From Palsa-744 sp036498265 (GTDB lineage: Bacteria > Actinomycetota > Thermoleophilia > Solirubrobacterales > Solirubrobacteraceae): 64,000 bases of DNA. Each line of letters begins with the position of its first letter. Within the stretch, counting starts at the first letter, position 1. The position numbers and the translations under genes are program-made. Of this stretch, positions 61,559 to 64,000 are shown one piece after another. The notes under the pieces were generated by a model, which was not told where the DNA came from, did not search any database, and saw only the letters and a list, made by a program, of their open reading frames with translations. Where the stretch lies: assembly GCA_036498265.1 (NCBI GenBank), contig DASYFT010000005.1, forward strand, positions 248,001 through 312,000. Direction: 5' to 3'.

Positions 61559-62091
61559 GCGTCGCTCGGCAGGGTGACACCCAGCACGCCCAGCTCGCCG
61601 CGATCCGCCGCCTGCGCGGCCCCGCGGTTCCGGTTGCCGACGCCGCCTCCACCGACGGCGGCTACGCCGGGCTGGTCACCCGAACCGTGGCGTTCTCGAT
61701 CGATGCGCTGATCGTGAACGGCGCCGCTGCGCTCGTCGGGGTGACGGTCGGCCTCGGGCTGTCGATCATGCATCTCCCCAGCGAGGCCGACGCCGTGATC
61801 GCGGCAGTGCTGGGCGGGCTCTGGATCGTGTGGACCGTCGGCTACTTCGCCTTCTTCTGGTCCTCGACCGGACAGACCCCGGGCGATCGCGTGATGCGGA
61901 TCGTCGTACGGGACGTGCACGAGAGAGGGCCGCTGAAGCCGCGCCGCGCCATCCTGCGCTTCGTCGCCGTCTGTCTCGGCGCGATCCCGCTTCTGGCGGG
62001 GCTGCTGATGATGCTCTGGGACGAGCGACGGCGCTGCTTTCACGATCGGACCGCCCGCACCGTCGTGGTGTACGGACCCGGCGAGCCGTAG
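61555..62091 (+). CDS. RDD-family membrane protein
   Basis: A 178-residue protein with three membrane helices. GYAGLVTRTVAFSIDALIV matches the RDD-type start (here TRT...D), and STGQTPGDRVMRIVVRD the conserved second motif. RDD proteins are linked to ion or solute transport. It overlaps the previous gene by 4 nt. Its place beside a channel is consistent with an ion-related operon. Confidence 0.85.
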   Translation: MSVARQGDTQHAQLAAIRRLRGPAVPVADAASTDGGYAGLVTRTVAFSIDALIVNGAAALVGVTVGLGLSIMHLPSEADAVIAAVLGGLWIVWTVGYFAFFWSSTGQTPGDRVMRIVVRDVHERGPLKPRRAILRFVAVCLGAIPLLAGLLMMLWDERRRCFHDRTARTVVVYGPGEP

Positions 62092-62169
62092 GGGCGCTGG
62101 GCTCGCGGTCGTGCCCGGTTTCATTCCGAAGGGGTGATGCGCCGGCGCCCCAGCGTGGGAGGCTGGGCG

Positions 62170-63408
62170 GTGGTGGCCACGCACGACGTCCAACCAGCAC
62201 AGGGGGCCCCCGCGTCCGGGGCGAATGGCGCGGCGGGCGACGTCGGCGGGAGCCCCCCGGCGCTCGCGCCGAGCCCCACCCGCGGACGGCGGATCCTCGT
62301 CCGTGTGATCGTGTGGGGCGCCACCCTGCTCGCGGTCGTGGCGATCTTCGCGGTCTGGGCCAACCGACAGCTGCTCAACCCGGACAACTGGAGCAGCACG
62401 AGCACACAGCTGCTTCAGAACGCAACGATCCGCGAAACCACATCTGACTACCTCGTTGAACAGCTCTATGCGAACGTCAACGTGGAAAACGAACTCAAGT
62501 CGCGGCTGCCGACCGCTCTGCAGTCGCTCGCAGGGCCCGCCGCCGGCGGGCTGCACCAGCTGGCCGTCGAAGCCGCCAAGCTGGCTCTCGCCAGTCCTCA
62601 CGTCCAGGAAGTCTGGCGGCAGGCCAACCGTCTGGCCGCCCAGCAGCTCGTGACGATCGTCAACGGCGGCAAAGGTGCGGTTCTCATAAAGGAAGGAGCG
62701 GTCACCCTCAACCTGGCAACGGTCGTCGACGAACTCGCCAAGCGGCTGGGGTTGCCGAACGTGAGCTCGAAGCTCCCTGCGAGCGCCGCCCATCTGACGA
62801 TCCTCAAGTCGAATCAGATCAAGCTCGTGCAGAACGGCGGCAAAGCGCTGAAAGGCCTCGCGCTGGTGCTCACGATCATCGTGCCGCTGCTGTATGCGCT
62901 CGGGATCTTCCTCGCCGCCGGCTACCGGCGTCGCACGCTGATGACGGTGGGGCTCGCGATCGTGCTGGCCGGGATCTTGGTCTATGTGGGACGCAATCTC
63001 CTCATCAACCAGGTGACCGACAGCCTCGTGAAGACCGAATCGGTGAAGCCGTCCGCCCACGCTGTCATGTCGATCGCGACCTCGCGGCTCTCCGAAATCG
63101 CGGCCGCGTTCATCATCGTCGGTGTGCCGTTGATGGCTGCGGCCTGGTTCGCAGGGCCGGCTCGGCTTGCGATCCGGGCGCGGCGGATGATCGCTCCGTT
63201 CCTGCGCGAACATCCCGATTGGACCTACGCGATCGTGATCGGGATCATGACCCTGGTCTTCATCTGGGAACCGATTCCGGCGACCGGGAAACTGGCCGGG
63301 ATCCTCGTGTTCCTGGCGCTGGCGATCCTCGGCACCCACCTGTTGCTTCGCCAGACCGCGCAGGAGTTTCCGCCGGACGTCGCACCGGGCCCGCCGGCGC
63401 CGGCCTGA
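62170..63408 (+). CDS. Actinobacterial integral membrane protein (412 aa)
   Basis: A protein from GTG 62170 (GGGAGG 7 nt upstream; GTG 62134 would have no suitable site). A cytoplasmic Pro/Ala tail, a membrane helix (about 40-62) and a long outer domain (about 65-230: DNWSSTSTQLLQNATIRETTSDYL, VQEVWRQANRLAAQQL) precede three more helices and a final helix pair. The DNWSSTSTQ motif is common to unassigned actinobacterial proteins. Function unknown. Follows the RDD gene by 78 nt. Confidence 0.7.
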   Translation: MVATHDVQPAQGAPASGANGAAGDVGGSPPALAPSPTRGRRILVRVIVWGATLLAVVAIFAVWANRQLLNPDNWSSTSTQLLQNATIRETTSDYLVEQLYANVNVENELKSRLPTALQSLAGPAAGGLHQLAVEAAKLALASPHVQEVWRQANRLAAQQLVTIVNGGKGAVLIKEGAVTLNLATVVDELAKRLGLPNVSSKLPASAAHLTILKSNQIKLVQNGGKALKGLALVLTIIVPLLYALGIFLAAGYRRRTLMTVGLAIVLAGILVYVGRNLLINQVTDSLVKTESVKPSAHAVMSIATSRLSEIAAAFIIVGVPLMAAAWFAGPARLAIRARRMIAPFLREHPDWTYAIVIGIMTLVFIWEPIPATGKLAGILVFLALAILGTHLLLRQTAQEFPPDVAPGPPAPA

Positions 63409-63431
63409 CGTCACCTCGGGACTGCGCCTGC

Positions 63432-64000
63432 CTAGTGGCGCCCGTCGGTGTCCGCGAGCGGCTCGTTCTCGGCGAGGAACAGCAGCGTCGCCTTGACGCG
63501 GCGGCTGACGTCCTCGGGTCCCGCGAGGTCGAGCTTGGCGAAGATCGAGTTGACGTGCTTCTCGACCGCGCGCTTCGTCAGCACCAGGGAATCGGCGATC
63601 GCGGCGTTGCTCTTTCCCTGTGCTATCTCAGCGAGTATCTCGCGCTCGCGGGGCGTGAGCTCGGACAGCGCGGAATGCGCCTCCTGGGTGCGCGCCTGTA
63701 TGAGCACGTCGACGACGGCGGGGTCGATCACCGAGCCTCCGCCGACCACGGCGCGGATCGCGCTCACGAGCTCCTCCTTGTCGCGGATCCGGTCCTTCAA
63801 CAGATATGCGCGGCGCCCGGTACCGGACCCCATGAGCGAGATCGCGTACGCCGGCTCGAGATACTGGCTGAGGACCACCACACCCACTTCGGGGTCGGTT
63901 TCGCGAAGACGTTCGGCGACTCGTATCCCCTCGGCGTCTCCGGACGGCGGCATGCGGATGTCGGTGACGATCGCGGACGGATGCTCGGAGGCTACGGCGG
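63432..64000 (-). CDS. NarL/FixJ-type response regulator, 5' end outside window
   Basis: The frame is open to base 64000, so the start lies beyond the window. The visible part begins in the receiver domain: IVTDIRMPP holds the phosphoacceptor Asp, then VVVLSQYLEPAYAISL and AYLLKDRI with the conserved Lys. The LuxR helix-turn-helix near the C-terminus is LTPREREILAEIAQGKSNAAIADSL with KRAVEKHVNSIFAKL. It would control genes with a partner histidine kinase likely encoded upstream. Convergent with the membrane protein gene. Confidence 0.92.
   Translation of the reverse strand, partial: AVASEHPSAIVTDIRMPPSGDAEGIRVAERLRETDPEVGVVVLSQYLEPAYAISLMGSGTGRRAYLLKDRIRDKEELVSAIRAVVGGGSVIDPAVVDVLIQARTQEAHSALSELTPREREILAEIAQGKSNAAIADSLVLTKRAVEKHVNSIFAKLDLAGPEDVSRRVKATLLFLAENEPLADTDGRH

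Noticed and set aside
60964..63414. Minus-strand open frame of about 816 codons opposite the channel operon
   Set aside because: Opposes the overlapping RDD and helical genes; charged low-complexity sequence typical of antisense high-GC frames.

Overview
The window is high-GC, gene-dense DNA with GTG and TTG starts, actinobacterial families (an EthA-like monooxygenase, tandem TetR regulators, LppP/LprE-type lipoprotein, DUF2267, CHAD) and many promoters that sit directly on the start codon. This suggests an actinobacterium, most likely Thermoleophilia/Solirubrobacterales. The placement is inference from protein style; there is no rRNA here. I see no insertion sequence, prophage, CRISPR array or replication origin.

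Layout. 1-2.5 kb: 3' end of a sugar ABC importer operon (binding protein, permease, single-domain ATPase). 2.6-8.1 kb: an L,D-transpeptidase, a small membrane protein, two tRNA genes (Ser-GGA and Arg-ACG) flanking a fatty acid desaturase, then a TetR regulator, its DNA-binding-domain-less paralogue and a divergent LuxR-type regulator. 8.3-16.9 kb: a secreted protein with a strong terminator, a lipocalin-like protein, two sugar kinases, a GH76-type secreted hydrolase, GreA, a CHAD protein and several small proteins. 16.9-24 kb: a double-TetR regulator, membrane proteins (including HdeD-like), and small-molecule enzymes (VOC, enoyl-CoA hydratase, FMN split-barrel, PhzF).

24.1-39.8 kb is an envelope and surface-glycan region: a secreted protein, a nucleotide-sugar epimerase, a very unusual fusion of a WecA/MraY-type phosphoglycosyltransferase with an O-antigen ligase/polymerase and a C-terminal TPR region, two GT4 and one GT2 glycosyltransferases, a stand-alone O-antigen ligase, an O-acetyltransferase, a methyltransferase, a Wzx-like flippase and a secreted glycoside hydrolase. 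From about 29.8 to 38.6 kb base composition and codon use are visibly less GC-extreme than the flanks, as in horizontally exchanged polysaccharide loci. Together these genes could initiate, extend, decorate, export and polymerise or ligate a lipid-linked glycan.

39.9-64 kb: lipid-related enzymes (thiolase, patatin, Baeyer-Villiger monooxygenase), a YbdK-type carboxylate-amine ligase, a DUF2267 cluster, a cytidylate kinase-like protein, a 994-residue secreted beta-propeller/IPT/FecR-like protein, a CHASE2 nucleotide cyclase, a universal stress protein, a YceI-Xre operon, a hydrolase/HEAT pair, a zinc-ribbon STAS protein, PdxH, a K+ channel/RDD/membrane protein operon and the C-terminal part of a NarL-type response regulator that runs off the end.

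Two window-wide patterns stand out. Many genes without a Shine-Dalgarno have a TAnnnT-like hexamer 6-8 nt before the start codon, implying leaderless mRNAs. Exported proteins tend to use GAA/AAA codons where cytoplasmic genes use GAG/AAG.
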